Assembly (NCBI GenBank): GCA_030425185.1
Contig: JAUIAU010000006.1
Span: 59,057-123,056, forward strand
Source of the DNA: Alphaproteobacteria bacterium
GTDB lineage: Bacteria > Pseudomonadota > Alphaproteobacteria > Rhodobacterales > Rhodobacteraceae
DNA: 64,000 nucleotides
Direction: 5' to 3'
Part shown: positions 21,598-31,603 of the stretch, piece after piece
Layout of the letters: every line of letters begins with the position of its first letter
Numbering within the stretch: the stretch's first letter is position 1
Notes under the pieces: generated by a model
Database searches by the model: none
Told to the model about the DNA's origin: nothing
The model's input: the letters and a program-made list of their open reading frames with translations, nothing else
Program-made: the position numbers and the translations under genes

Positions 21598-22631
21598 GGA
21601 ACACGATGCAGGCGCTGGTGAAACCCGCGCCGGGTCCGGAACTGGTCCTGCGGCAGGAGCCGGTGCCCGAGATCGGGGCAGAGGACGTCCTGATCCGGGT
21701 GAAGAAGACCGGCATCTGCGGCACCGACATCCATATCTGGCAATGGGACGACTGGGCCGCGCGCACCGTGCCGACGCCGCTGATCACCGGGCACGAGTTC
21801 GCGGGCGAGATCGTGGACATGGGGCGGCTGGTCGAGGGGCTGGAAATCGGGCAGCGCGTGTCGGGCGAGGGGCACCTGATCGGCAAGACCTCGCGCCAGA
21901 GCCGCGCGGGCAAGTTCCACCTCGACCCTGCCACCCGCGGCATCGGCGTGAACGAACCGGGCGCCTTCGCGGATTACCTGCGCCTGCCCGCCTTCAACGT
22001 GGTGCCGTTGCCGGACGCCATCGACGACGAGATCGGCGCGATCCTCGATCCGCTGGGCAACGCGGTGCACACCGCTCTGAGCTTCGACCTGATCGGCGAG
22101 GACGTGCTTGTGACCGGCGCCGGTCCGATCGGGATCATGGCGGCCGCCGTCGCCCGACACGTGGGCGCGCGACATGTGGTCATCACCGACGTCAACCCGG
22201 ACCGGCTGGCGCTGGCCGAGCGGGTCGCGGACGTGCGGGCGGTCGATGTGCGCACGACCGAGCTGCGCGACGTGATCCATGACCTCGGCATGAAGCAGGG
22301 ATTCGACGTGGGGCTCGAGATGTCGGGGAACCAGGCCGCGCTGGACCAGATGGTCGAGACGCTGACCATGGGCGGGCGGATCGCATTGCTGGGCATCCCG
22401 CCGGGAAAGAGCCCGGTGGACTGGTCCCGCATCGTGTTCAAGGCGATCACCCTCAAGGGTGTCTACGGCCGCGAGATATTCGAGACCTGGTACAAGATGA
22501 TCGCGATGCTGGAGAACGGCCTCGACGTGCGCGGCGTGATCACCCATCGCTTCCCGGTGGCCGAGTATCGCGCGGGGTTCGAGGCGATGCTGTCCGGCAG
22601 CAGCGGCAAGGTCGTGCTGGACTGGACCTGA
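21594..22631 (+). CDS. tdh: L-threonine 3-dehydrogenase
   Basis: [39 protein letters not shown]; overlaps kbl stop by 4 bp. Confidence 0.94.
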   Translation: MRNTMQALVKPAPGPELVLRQEPVPEIGAEDVLIRVKKTGICGTDIHIWQWDDWAARTVPTPLITGHEFAGEIVDMGRLVEGLEIGQRVSGEGHLIGKTSRQSRAGKFHLDPATRGIGVNEPGAFADYLRLPAFNVVPLPDAIDDEIGAILDPLGNAVHTALSFDLIGEDVLVTGAGPIGIMAAAVARHVGARHVVITDVNPDRLALAERVADVRAVDVRTTELRDVIHDLGMKQGFDVGLEMSGNQAALDQMVETLTMGGRIALLGIPPGKSPVDWSRIVFKAITLKGVYGREIFETWYKMIAMLENGLDVRGVITHRFPVAEYRAGFEAMLSGSSGKVVLDWT

Positions 22632-22708
22632 GGCCCGCGAACCCCGATTGACGGAGGTCGGGCAAGGGCAGATAGCGCTGACAACAGTCGCCCGCCCGAG
22701 GACCTCCC

Positions 22709-23800
22709 ATGCCCATCGCCGCCATCCTGCGCTCGACCCTGTTCTGGTCGGGCTCGGTGACATTCGTGCTACTCGGACTGATCGGTGCGCTCTATGGCCC
22801 CGCGCTGCCCGCACTGGCGCGGACCCATGCGCTGGGAACCGCGGAGGCCGGGCTGATCGTGGCTGTCCACAACGGCGGGGGGCTGTTGGGACTGGTGCTC
22901 AGCGCGGCCTTCGGGGCGGTCAGTGCGCGGCAGGCGATGGCGCTGGCGCTGGTCGGGGCGGGTCTGATCGCCACGGGCCTCGGCTGGCCGATCACGCTGC
23001 TGGGCGCGCTGGTGCTGGGATCGGGCTACGCCCTGGCGGCGGCGGTGCTGAACCGGCGGTTCCTGACCGAGATGGGGCCGCGCGGTCCGGCGATGCTGGG
23101 CTTCGTCAACGCGGTCTTCGCCATCGGCGCGATGGGGGCACCGGTGCTTCTGGCAGCCCTCGGCGGGGTGCCGGCGCTGGCCTTCGCGGCTGTCGCGGTG
23201 GCGGCGTTGCTGCTGATCCCGGTGCTGGTGGGCGAGGCGGCGCAGGCCGCGGCCCCGATCGACCTGCGCGCGGCGCTGAAGCGGCCGGGGGTCATGGCGC
23301 TGGGGGCGTTGGGCGTGGGGGTCGAGACGTCGGTCGTCGGATTCGGGCCGGTCGGCCTGATCGCGCGCGGCATGGCCGAGGCCGACGCGGCGGCGCTGAT
23401 CTCGGGGTTCTTCGCCTGCTTCCTTGTCGGGCGCCTGTCGCTGGTCTGGATCGCGGTGCGCGTTGCGCCTCGATACCTGCTGGGCGGCGCGTTCGGCCTG
23501 ACGGGTGCGCTGCTGATCGCGGCCCAGATGGGACCGCCGCAGATCGTCTTCGCGCTGGCCGGGGCGCCGGTCGGCATCCTGTTCCCGGCGTATTTCTACG
23601 TTGCGAGCCGGCGCCTCGGCGAGGGCGGCCGCGCAGCGGCGCTGATCATGGCGGCGGTCTACGTCGGTGCGATCCTGACCCCGGTTGCCATGAGCCTCGT
23701 GATCGCGGAACTGGGCGCCGGTGCCCTCTTCCCGGCGCTGGCCGTTCTCGCGCTGGCGGGTGCTGTGGGCAGCCTGAGCCTGCGCCGCGCCGCGGTCTGA
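22709..23800 (+). CDS. MFS transporter
   Basis: About 12 hydrophobic segments; LVLSAAFGAVSARQAM, FLTEMGPRGPAMLGFVNAVFAIGAMGAP. Confidence 0.8.
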   Translation: MPIAAILRSTLFWSGSVTFVLLGLIGALYGPALPALARTHALGTAEAGLIVAVHNGGGLLGLVLSAAFGAVSARQAMALALVGAGLIATGLGWPITLLGALVLGSGYALAAAVLNRRFLTEMGPRGPAMLGFVNAVFAIGAMGAPVLLAALGGVPALAFAAVAVAALLLIPVLVGEAAQAAAPIDLRAALKRPGVMALGALGVGVETSVVGFGPVGLIARGMAEADAAALISGFFACFLVGRLSLVWIAVRVAPRYLLGGAFGLTGALLIAAQMGPPQIVFALAGAPVGILFPAYFYVASRRLGEGGRAAALIMAAVYVGAILTPVAMSLVIAELGAGALFPALAVLALAGAVGSLSLRRAAV

Positions 23801-23862
23801 GCGCCGGGGTGGCCCTTTCCCGCCGGATCGTGTCTGATCCCGGCACCGGCGGAGGACGGACC

Positions 23863-24822
23863 ATGGCGGCATTCGGCAGCATTCTCGGCGCCATCGGCAA
23901 CACGCCGTCGGTCTGGCTGGATCGGATCGTCCGGGAGGCCGGTGTCGAGGGGCGTATCCTCGCGAAGCTCGATCACCTGAATCCCGGCTTCTCCAAGAAG
24001 GACCGCGCGGCGCTGGGCATCCTCGAACTGGCCGAGATCGCGGGGATGATCCTGCCCGGCCAGACGGTGGTGGAACTGACCAGCGGCAACATGGGCACGG
24101 GTCTCGCCATTGTCTGCGGGATCAAGGGCTATCCCTTCGTCGCGGTGATGAGCGCGGGCAACTCGCCCGAGCGGGCCGCGATGATGCGGGCGCTCGGGGC
24201 CGAGGTCGTGCTGGTGCCGCAGGCCGTGGGGGCGGTGCCGGGCGAGGTGTCGGGCGACGATCTCGCGCTGGTCGAGGCCGAGGCGCAGCGGATCACGACT
24301 GAGCGGCAGGCGTTCCGCGCCGACCAGTTCGCCCATCCCGGCAACGCGGCGGCGCATGCTTCCGGCACCGCGCGCGAGCTCTGGGCCGACAGTGGTGCAG
24401 CGCTGGACGCCTTCGCCGATTTCGTCGGTTCGGGCGGCACGCTCGCCGGGACCGCGCGCGGTCTGAAGGACCTGAACCCGGCCCTGCGCGCCTACGCGGT
24501 CGAGCCAGCGGGGGCCGCAGCGCTGTCCGGCGCGGCGGTCACCCGGCCCGGCCACCCGATCCAGGGCGGGGGCTATGCCATGGCCGCGCTCGACCAGCTG
24601 GACCCCGGCCTGATCGACGGGTTCCTGACGGTGACCGGTGACGAGGCCCGCGAAACCGCCCGCAAGCTGGCCCGGCTGGAAGGGATATTCGGCGGCTTCT
24701 CGGCGGGTGCGAACGTCGCGGCAGCGCTGAAGCTGCTGGCCGGGCCCGAGAAGGGCAACCGGATCGCCGTGGTGATTTGCGACAGCGGGCTGAAGTATCT
24801 CTCGACCGATCTCTGGGGATGA
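23863..24822 (+). CDS. PLP-dependent cysteine synthase family protein
   Basis: [13 protein letters not shown]...[26 protein letters not shown]...[14 protein letters not shown]...[15 protein letters not shown]. Confidence 0.87.
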   Translation: MAAFGSILGAIGNTPSVWLDRIVREAGVEGRILAKLDHLNPGFSKKDRAALGILELAEIAGMILPGQTVVELTSGNMGTGLAIVCGIKGYPFVAVMSAGNSPERAAMMRALGAEVVLVPQAVGAVPGEVSGDDLALVEAEAQRITTERQAFRADQFAHPGNAAAHASGTARELWADSGAALDAFADFVGSGGTLAGTARGLKDLNPALRAYAVEPAGAAALSGAAVTRPGHPIQGGGYAMAALDQLDPGLIDGFLTVTGDEARETARKLARLEGIFGGFSAGANVAAALKLLAGPEKGNRIAVVICDSGLKYLSTDLWG

Positions 24823-24860
24823 GCCCGGCGCCCATGCTGCATGTGCGACGAAGCTTTGTG

Positions 24861-24909
24861 TTGACATCGTTGCAATCGCAACGATATCGACGGGGCGTGA
24901 CGTTCACGC
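24861..24909 (+). promoter_or_regulatory. Putative promoter/operator of homogentisate operon
   Basis: TTGACA at 24861, perfect palindrome ATCGTTGC-aatc-GCAACGAT at 24866-24885, second inverted repeat GCGTGA-cgt-TCACGC at 24895-24909. Confidence 0.65.
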
Positions 24910-24928
24910 TCTCGGGGGAGGCCGACCG

Positions 24929-26284
24929 ATGAACCAGCAGACCCGCGCCCACGGCATGATCCAGGCCCCGCATTCGGCGGGCACGACGCCCGGCTACATA
25001 CCCGGCTTCGCCAACGATTTCGAGACCGAGGCGCTGCCCGGCGCGCTGCCGCAGGGGATGAACAGCCCGCAGAAGTGCAACTACGGCCTCTATGGCGAAC
25101 AGCTCAGCGGCACCGCCTTCACTGCCAACCCGCCCGAGCGGACCTGGACCTATCGCATCCGGCCTTCGGTCAAGCACTCGGCGCGCTACACGAAGATCGA
25201 CCTGCCCTACTGGAAATCCGCGCCGAACGTGGACCCGGATGTGATCAGCCTCGGCCAGTATCGCTGGGACCCGGTCCCGATGAGCGACCAGCCCCTCACC
25301 TGGCTGACTGGCATGCGCACGATGACCACGGCAGGCGACGTGAACACGCAGGTCGGCATGGCGGCGCATGTCTACCTCGTGACCGAGTCCATGAAGGACG
25401 CCTATTTCTTCTCGGCGGACAGCGAATTGCTGGTGGTGCCGCAGCAGGGCCGCCTGCGCTTCTGCACCGAGCTGGGCATCATCGACCTCGCCCCGCAGGA
25501 AATCGCGATCCTTCCGCGCGGCCTCGTCTACCGCGTCGAGGTGCTGGAGGGTCCCTGCCGGGGTTTCGTCTGCGAAAACTACGGGCAGAAGTTCGAGCTT
25601 CCGGGCCGGGGGCCGATCGGGGCCAACTGCCTCGCCAACCCGCGCGATTTCAAGGCACCGGTCGCGGCCTTCGAGGACCGCGAGGTCCCCTCGACCCTGA
25701 CCATCAAGTGGTGCGGCCAGTTCCACGAGACGACGATCGGCCAGTCGCCGCTCGACGTGGTGGCGTGGCACGGCAACTACGCACCCTACAAGTACGACCT
25801 GAGCACCTATTGCCCGGTGGGCGCGATCCTCTTCGATCACCCCGATCCGTCGATCTTCACGGTCCTGACCGCGCCCTCGGGCGTGCCGGGCACGGCGAAC
25901 ATCGACTTCGTTCTCTTCCGCGAGCGCTGGATGGTGGCCGAGGATACCTTCCGGCCGCCGTGGTATCACAAGAACATCATGTCCGAGCTGATGGGCAACA
26001 TCTACGGGCAGTACGATGCCAAGCCGCAGGGCTTCGTCCCGGGCGGCATGAGCCTGCACAACATGATGCTGCCGCACGGGCCGGACCGGGACGCGTTCGA
26101 GGGGGCCTCGAACGCCAACCTGAAGCCGCACAAGCTCGACAACACGATGTCCTTCATGTTCGAGACCCGGTTCCCGCAGCACCTGACCGCCTTCGCGGCG
26201 ACGGAGGCCCCGCTGCAGGACACCTACATCGACTGCTGGGACGGGATCGAAAAGAAATTCGACGGCACGCCGGGCCGGAAGTAG
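24929..26284 (+). CDS. hmgA: Homogentisate 1,2-dioxygenase
   Basis: [44 protein letters not shown]...[38 protein letters not shown]. Confidence 0.96.
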   Translation: MNQQTRAHGMIQAPHSAGTTPGYIPGFANDFETEALPGALPQGMNSPQKCNYGLYGEQLSGTAFTANPPERTWTYRIRPSVKHSARYTKIDLPYWKSAPNVDPDVISLGQYRWDPVPMSDQPLTWLTGMRTMTTAGDVNTQVGMAAHVYLVTESMKDAYFFSADSELLVVPQQGRLRFCTELGIIDLAPQEIAILPRGLVYRVEVLEGPCRGFVCENYGQKFELPGRGPIGANCLANPRDFKAPVAAFEDREVPSTLTIKWCGQFHETTIGQSPLDVVAWHGNYAPYKYDLSTYCPVGAILFDHPDPSIFTVLTAPSGVPGTANIDFVLFRERWMVAEDTFRPPWYHKNIMSELMGNIYGQYDAKPQGFVPGGMSLHNMMLPHGPDRDAFEGASNANLKPHKLDNTMSFMFETRFPQHLTAFAATEAPLQDTYIDCWDGIEKKFDGTPGRK

Positions 26285-26320
26285 GCCCTGCGGCACGACG
26301 AGAGTACGGGAGGACGAGCG

Positions 26321-27583
26321 ATGCCGCTCAAGCGAAGCTGGGTGGACAGCGCGAATACGCCCGAGGGGCCGTTTCCGCTGAACAACCTGCCCTACGGGGT
26401 CTTCACGACCGCCGAAGATGAGGACGAGGCGCGCTGCGGCGTGGCCATCGGGGACATGATCCTCGACATGACGGCGGTCGAAGCGGAGGGCCTCTCGCCC
26501 CTCGACGACGACGAGATGTTCGCCTGGGGCACCTGGGACCTGCTGATCGACGCCGGTCCCGCCGACTGGGCCACCCTGCGCGGCTGGCTGGAGGCCGCCC
26601 TGGCGGAGGGCAGCGACCTCGCCCAAGCGCTGGCGCCGATGCTGGTGCCGATGGCGGACGCGACACTGCACATGCCGTTCACGGTGACGGAGTACACCGA
26701 CTTCTACGCCGGCAAGCACCATGCGACGAACGTCGGCACGATGTTCCGCGGGGCCGAGAACGCGCTGCCGCCGAACTGGCTGTCGATCCCGATCGGCTAT
26801 AACGGGCGGGCGTCTTCGGTCGTCGTCTCGGGCACCCCCGTGCGCCGCCCCTGGGGGCAGGTAAAGGGACCGGACGAAGCACTCCCGCGCTTCGCGCCCT
26901 CGGCCCGGTTCGACATCGAGCTCGAGATGGGCGCAATCGTCGGGCGCGGCTCGGACGGTCCGGTCAGCGTGGCCGAGGCCGACGCGATGATCTTCGGCTA
27001 CGTGTTGCTGAACGACTGGTCCGCGCGCGACATCCAGGCCTGGGAGTACCAGCCGCTCGGGCCGTTCCAGGCCAAGGCGACGGCGACCAGCATCAGCCCG
27101 TGGATCGTCACCCGGCCCGCGCTGGAGCCGTTCCGCACATCTACCCCGGAGCGCGAGCGCGACCTGCTGCCCTACCTGCGCGAGCCGGGTCCGATGCTTT
27201 ACGACATCGACCTCGCCGTGGACCTGATCCCGGAGGGCGGGACGGCCACGACCATCGCCCGGACCAACTACCGCGAGATGTATTACTCCTCGGCGCAGCA
27301 ACTGGCGCACCATGCCTCCAGCGGCTGCCCGATGCGGCCCGGCGACCTGCTCGGCTCGGGCACGATCTCGGGGCCGGACCGGGACAGCCGTGGCTCGCTG
27401 CTGGAGCTGAGCTGGGGCGGCAAGGAGCCGGTCGCGCTGGAGGGCGGAGCGACGCGCAGCTTCCTGCAGGACGGCGATACCGTGATCCTGCGCGGTCATG
27501 CGCAGGGCGACGGCTACCGGATCGGATTCGGCACATGCGAGGGCACCATCCTGCCCGCCATCGACAAGCCCGACTGGGCCTGA
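26321..27583 (+). CDS. fahA: Fumarylacetoacetase
   Basis: SWVDSANTPEGPFPLNNLPYGVFTT...YTDFYAGKHHATNVGTMFRG...LLNDWSARDIQAWEYQPLGPF. Confidence 0.95.
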   Translation: MPLKRSWVDSANTPEGPFPLNNLPYGVFTTAEDEDEARCGVAIGDMILDMTAVEAEGLSPLDDDEMFAWGTWDLLIDAGPADWATLRGWLEAALAEGSDLAQALAPMLVPMADATLHMPFTVTEYTDFYAGKHHATNVGTMFRGAENALPPNWLSIPIGYNGRASSVVVSGTPVRRPWGQVKGPDEALPRFAPSARFDIELEMGAIVGRGSDGPVSVAEADAMIFGYVLLNDWSARDIQAWEYQPLGPFQAKATATSISPWIVTRPALEPFRTSTPERERDLLPYLREPGPMLYDIDLAVDLIPEGGTATTIARTNYREMYYSSAQQLAHHASSGCPMRPGDLLGSGTISGPDRDSRGSLLELSWGGKEPVALEGGATRSFLQDGDTVILRGHAQGDGYRIGFGTCEGTILPAIDKPDWA

Positions 27584-27597
27584 GGGAGACAGACAAG

Positions 27598-28548
27598 ATG
27601 AGCAAGGCTTTCGCCAGCGCGGGCGACCTGACCGAGAAGAAGACCAGTTTCACCGAAGTCGGCGACGGGCTCTATGCCTTCACCGCCGAGGGGGACCCGA
27701 ACTCGGGCGTCATCATCGGCGACGACGCGGTGATGGTGGTCGAGGCGCAGGCGACCCCGCGCCTTGGCCGCAAGGTGATCGAGCATATCCGCAGCGTCAC
27801 CGACAAGCCGATCACGCACCTCGTGCTGACACATTACCATGCCGTCCGCGTGCTGGGGGCCAGCGCCTATGGCGCGCCGACGGTCATCATGTCGGACGTC
27901 GCCCGGTCGATGGTGGTCGAGCGCGGGCAGGAGGACTGGCAGAGCGAGTTCGATCGTTTCCCGCGCCTGTTCCAGGGGCACGAGGAAATCCCCGGCCTGA
28001 CCTGGCCCACCACGACCTTCAGCGACGCGATGACCGTCTATCTCGGCAAGCGGCGGGTGGACATAATGCACCTCGGCCGGGCGCACACTGCCGGTGACGC
28101 GGTGGTCTGGGTGCCGGACGCCGAGGTGATGTTCACCGGCGACATCGTGGAATACCACTCGGCTTGCTACTGCGGCGACGGCCACCTGACCGAGTGGGGG
28201 CAGACGCTGGACAACATCGCGGCCTTCGACCCGGTCAGCATCGCCCCCGGACGCGGCGATGCGCTGGTGGGCCGCGACATGGTGGCGAAGGCCATCGAGA
28301 GCACCCGCGACTTCGTCGAGAGCACCTACCGCCCGGCGGCCCGGGTCGCGGCGCGCGGCGGCTCGCTGAAGGAAGCGTGGGACGCCGTCCGGGCCGAGTG
28401 CGACCCGAAGTTCAGCGACTTCGCGATCTACGAGCACTGCCTGCCGTTCAACGTCGCCCGGGCCTATGACGAGGCGCGCGGCCTCGACACGCCGCGCATC
28501 TGGACCGCCGCCCGCGACAAGGAGATGTGGGAGGCCCTGCAGGGATGA
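27598..28548 (+). CDS. MBL-fold metallo-hydrolase-like protein with atypical HYHAVR motif
   Basis: ITHLVLTHYHAVRVLG...IMHLGRAHTAGDAVVWVPDAEVMFTGDIVEY. Confidence 0.87.
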   Translation: MSKAFASAGDLTEKKTSFTEVGDGLYAFTAEGDPNSGVIIGDDAVMVVEAQATPRLGRKVIEHIRSVTDKPITHLVLTHYHAVRVLGASAYGAPTVIMSDVARSMVVERGQEDWQSEFDRFPRLFQGHEEIPGLTWPTTTFSDAMTVYLGKRRVDIMHLGRAHTAGDAVVWVPDAEVMFTGDIVEYHSACYCGDGHLTEWGQTLDNIAAFDPVSIAPGRGDALVGRDMVAKAIESTRDFVESTYRPAARVAARGGSLKEAWDAVRAECDPKFSDFAIYEHCLPFNVARAYDEARGLDTPRIWTAARDKEMWEALQG

Positions 28549-28844
28549 CCCGCTGGGAGGTGGCCGAAACCCTGTTCGGGGCGGGGTTCCTCGCCCTGTG
28601 GCTGGTGTTCGCGGCCATTGTCCTGCGCGCGCTCCGGGCCGGTCTGCGGCGGCCGGACCTGGTGTTCAGCTTCGACCTCGGCAAACGCAGCATGGCGCTG
28701 AACGCGGTGCTGCTCGAAACCGGCGCCTGGCTGCGCAGCGGCCCGCTGGCGCGCGTGCTGAACGCGCTGGCGATCCTCGGGACTGGCCTGATGCTGGCGG
28801 CGGGCGGCGCGGCGCTGTGGGCCGTGATGGGGGACCGGGGATGA
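28545..28844 (+). CDS. Small membrane protein in homogentisate operon, unknown function
   Basis: Two hydrophobic segments; start overlaps upstream stop by 4 bp. Confidence 0.7.
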   Translation: MTRWEVAETLFGAGFLALWLVFAAIVLRALRAGLRRPDLVFSFDLGKRSMALNAVLLETGAWLRSGPLARVLNALAILGTGLMLAAGGAALWAVMGDRG

Positions 28845-29038
28845 AGAAGTTCGGCCCGTCCCGTGGCGAGCTGATCTTCCGGCTGGTGTTCAGCCTCGCC
28901 GGGCTGGCGCTTATGGCGGTCGCTCTGGCCCTGCACGGGGTCGGCGGTATCGCGTGGGTCGAAGTGGTGATCATGGCCGGTGCCTTCTTCGGAGGCACGG
29001 CGATCTGGACAGGGATCAGGCTGTTCCGGCGCGACTGA
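28841..29038 (+). CDS. Small membrane protein in homogentisate operon, unknown function
   Basis: MKKFGPSRGELIFRLVFSLAGLALMAVALALHGVGGIAWVEVVIMAGAFFGGTAIWTGIRLFRRD; 4-bp overlap with upstream ORF. Confidence 0.7.
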   Translation: MKKFGPSRGELIFRLVFSLAGLALMAVALALHGVGGIAWVEVVIMAGAFFGGTAIWTGIRLFRRD

Positions 29039-29067
29039 GGCCGGACAGAGAGGGACGGGAGGACACC

Positions 29068-30621
29068 ATGCCCTATGACTATCGCCCATATGCCTACGTG
29101 CCGCCTCCGGGCCTGACCGTGCCCGAGCCGCGCCACAAGGTGGTGATCGTCGGGGCCGGGCCGATCGGTCTGGCCATGGCGCTGGAACTGGCGAACCACG
29201 GCATTCCCAGCGTTGTGGTCGATGACAACAACGTCGTGTCGGTCGGCAGTCGCGCGATCTGCTGGTCCAAGCGGTCGCTGGAGATTCTCGACCGGCTGGG
29301 CGTGGCGCAGCGCGCTGTCGAGAAGGGCGTGACGTGGAAGGTCGGGCGCACCTTCCACCGCGAGGCCGAGGTGTTCAACTTCGACCTCCTGCCCGAGGAC
29401 GGCCACCAGATGCCCGCCTTCATGAACCTCCAGCAATACTACGTCGAGGAATACCTGATCGAGCGCGCGTCCGCCGAGCCGCTGATCGACCTGCGCTTCC
29501 GGAACAAGGTGGTCGCGGTCTCGCAGGGCGGCGACCATGCCGTGGCCGAGATCGAGACGCCGGACGGCCCCTACCGGCTGGAGGCCGAGTACCTGACTGC
29601 CTGCGACGGCGCGCGCTCGCCGATCCGGGGGATGATGGGTCTCGACTTCGACGGGGAGCTGTTCGAGGAGCGCTTCCTGATCGCCGACATCGAGATGCAG
29701 GGCGATTTCCCCTCCGAGCGCTGGTTCTGGTTCGAGCCGACCTTCCACCCCGGCCAGTCGGCGCTGCTGCACAAGCAGCCGGACAACATCTACCGGATCG
29801 ATCTGCAACTGGGCTGGGACGCCGACCCGGAGGTCGAGAAGACCCCGGAGCGGGTGATCCCGCGAATCGAGAAGGTGGTCGGGCACGGCGATTTCCGCCT
29901 CGACTGGGTGTCGGTCTATACCTTCCAGTGCCGACGGCTGCGGCGCTTCGTGCATGACCGGGTGATCTTCGTCGGCGATAGCGCCCATGTGGTCAGCCCG
30001 TTCGGTGCGCGCGGCGGCAATGGCGGATTGCAGGATGTCGATGCGCTGGGCTGGCGGCTGGCCGCGTTGCTGCAAGGGCGGGCCGGGACGCAGGTGCTCG
30101 ATGATTTCAACGCCGAGCGCGTGCACGGGACGGACGAGAACATCCTGAACTCGACCCGCGCCACCCGCTTCATGACGCCCGACGACGGGGTCGAACGGCT
30201 GTTCCGCGACCAGGTGCTGGCGCTGGCGGCCAAGGCCCCCTTCGCCCGTGGCATGGTCAATTCGGGGCGGCTGTCCAAACCTTGCGTCTATCCGCTCGAC
30301 GGGGCGCCCGACGACACAGGCCTGCCCGAGGTGTCGCGCCCGGGCGCGGTGGCCCCGGACGCGTCGCTGGGCAACGGCTGGCTGCTGCCGTCGCTGGCGG
30401 GCAAGGTCACGCTTCTTGCGCTGGGCTGCGAGGCCCCGACGGTGCCGGGCAGTACGCCGCTGGTCCCCGATGTGACCGAGACGCTGCGCGCCCGCTACCT
30501 TGGGTCGGCGGAGCGCGCGCTTTACCTGATCCGGCCCGACCAGGTGGTGGCCGCCCGCTGGACCGACCCCGGGGCGGCCGATGTCGCGGGCGAGATCGCC
30601 AAGCTCTGGAGGCAGGCATGA
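29068..30621 (+). CDS. FAD-dependent aromatic-type monooxygenase (MhpA/PheA-like flavoprotein)
   Basis: KVVIVGAGPIGLAMALELANHGIPSVVVDDNN...LTACDGARSPIRGMMGL...RVIFVGDSAHVVSPFGARGGNGGLQDVDALGWRLA. Confidence 0.9.
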   Translation: MPYDYRPYAYVPPPGLTVPEPRHKVVIVGAGPIGLAMALELANHGIPSVVVDDNNVVSVGSRAICWSKRSLEILDRLGVAQRAVEKGVTWKVGRTFHREAEVFNFDLLPEDGHQMPAFMNLQQYYVEEYLIERASAEPLIDLRFRNKVVAVSQGGDHAVAEIETPDGPYRLEAEYLTACDGARSPIRGMMGLDFDGELFEERFLIADIEMQGDFPSERWFWFEPTFHPGQSALLHKQPDNIYRIDLQLGWDADPEVEKTPERVIPRIEKVVGHGDFRLDWVSVYTFQCRRLRRFVHDRVIFVGDSAHVVSPFGARGGNGGLQDVDALGWRLAALLQGRAGTQVLDDFNAERVHGTDENILNSTRATRFMTPDDGVERLFRDQVLALAAKAPFARGMVNSGRLSKPCVYPLDGAPDDTGLPEVSRPGAVAPDASLGNGWLLPSLAGKVTLLALGCEAPTVPGSTPLVPDVTETLRARYLGSAERALYLIRPDQVVAARWTDPGAADVAGEIAKLWRQA

Positions 30622-30803
30622 CCCTGGTGACGACGCCCAACCTGACGGATGCCGATGGCTTCTACGCGGCGCTTCTCGCGGCGCACAAGGGGCGGACGGA
30701 GGCGGAAAGCCATGCGCTGAACGCGCAACTCGTGCTGATCCTCGCCAACCATATCGGCGACGCGGCGGTTCTGCGCGAGGCGCTGGAGCTGGCGCAGGCC
30801 TAG
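30618..30803 (+). CDS. DUF2783-like small protein
   Basis: MTLVTTPNLTDADGFYAALLAAHKGRTEAESHALNAQLVLILANHIGDAAVLREALELAQA; 4-bp overlap with upstream flavoprotein. Confidence 0.75.
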   Translation: MTLVTTPNLTDADGFYAALLAAHKGRTEAESHALNAQLVLILANHIGDAAVLREALELAQA

Positions 30804-31528
30804 GGGAGCAGCGGCACGCGGCCGGTGTCGGTCAGCAGGAAGCAGTCCGTGCCCTCGAACACGACGGGGACAAGCGGGCGTCCGTAGCCCGCCCCGCCGT
30901 CGAGGTCAATCCGGTTTCCGAAGTGCTGCGGCGCGTCGAGCGCGGTATGCCCGTGCACCACGAGGCGGCCGTGGTCGGTGTCGTCGTCGAGAAACCCGTC
31001 CCGGATCCAGATCAGGTCGTCTTCCTCCTGCTCGGCCAGCGGCACGCCCGGCCGGATCCCGGCGTGGACGAAGATCAGATCGTCCGTCTCGTGGACCAGT
31101 GGCAGGGCTTCGAGGAAGGTCAGGTCCTCCGGCGGCACGGCCTCCGCCGCGGCCCGCAGGGCGTCGCGGGGCCGCGCCTCGTTCGCGGTCACTCCGTAGC
31201 TCGCCAGCGTGTCGACCCCGCCCAGGCGCGGATGCAGCCAGCCGATGCCGGACTTGATCCGTTCGTCGTGCACGGTGCCCGAGCGGACGAAGCGGCAGAA
31301 CATCCGGTCATGGTTGCCGCGCAGGATGATCCAGTCGGGGTGCTGCGCCGCACCCTCGCGCAGGTAGCGCACCACGCCCCGGCTGTCCGGTCCGCGGTCC
31401 ACGTAGTCGCCGAGGTGCACGATCCGCGCCGCGCCGGGACCCGACCCGGCATCGCGCGCGATCAGGTCATGGGCGCGCTTCAGCCCGTCGAGCTGGCCGT
31501 GGACATCGCCAAGGGCATAGAGGGTCAT
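30800..31528 (-). CDS. Metallophosphoesterase / serine-threonine protein phosphatase
   Basis: LYALGDVHGQLDGLKRAHDLI...HLGDYVDRGPDSRGVVRYL...IILRGNHDRMF...VHGHTALDAP. Confidence 0.92.
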   Translation of the reverse strand: MTLYALGDVHGQLDGLKRAHDLIARDAGSGPGAARIVHLGDYVDRGPDSRGVVRYLREGAAQHPDWIILRGNHDRMFCRFVRSGTVHDERIKSGIGWLHPRLGGVDTLASYGVTANEARPRDALRAAAEAVPPEDLTFLEALPLVHETDDLIFVHAGIRPGVPLAEQEEDDLIWIRDGFLDDDTDHGRLVVHGHTALDAPQHFGNRIDLDGGAGYGRPLVPVVFEGTDCFLLTDTGRVPLLP

Positions 31529-31552
31529 CGCGGGATCCTTCCGGAACGGCAG

Positions 31553-31580
31553 ACGCCGCCCCGCGACCGGGGCGGCGTCC
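31553..31580 (-). terminator. Terminator-like hairpin downstream of serA
   Basis: GACGCCGCCCC-gcgacc-GGGGCGGCGTC perfect 11-bp stem, no strong U-tract. Confidence 0.5.
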
Positions 31581-31603
31581 GTGACTTAACGGCCGGGGCC
31601 GTC

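Noticed and set aside
24539-27499. 986-aa minus-strand ORF antisense to the cysteine-synthase-like, hmgA and fahA genes
   Set aside because: High-GC genomes produce long spurious antisense ORFs; the plus-strand frames match well-known families and the antisense translation is low-complexity R/G/A/H-rich
29068-30621. Assigning mhpA or a specific hydroxylase symbol
   Set aside because: Family resemblance supports an FAD aromatic monooxygenase, but the substrate cannot be read from sequence alone
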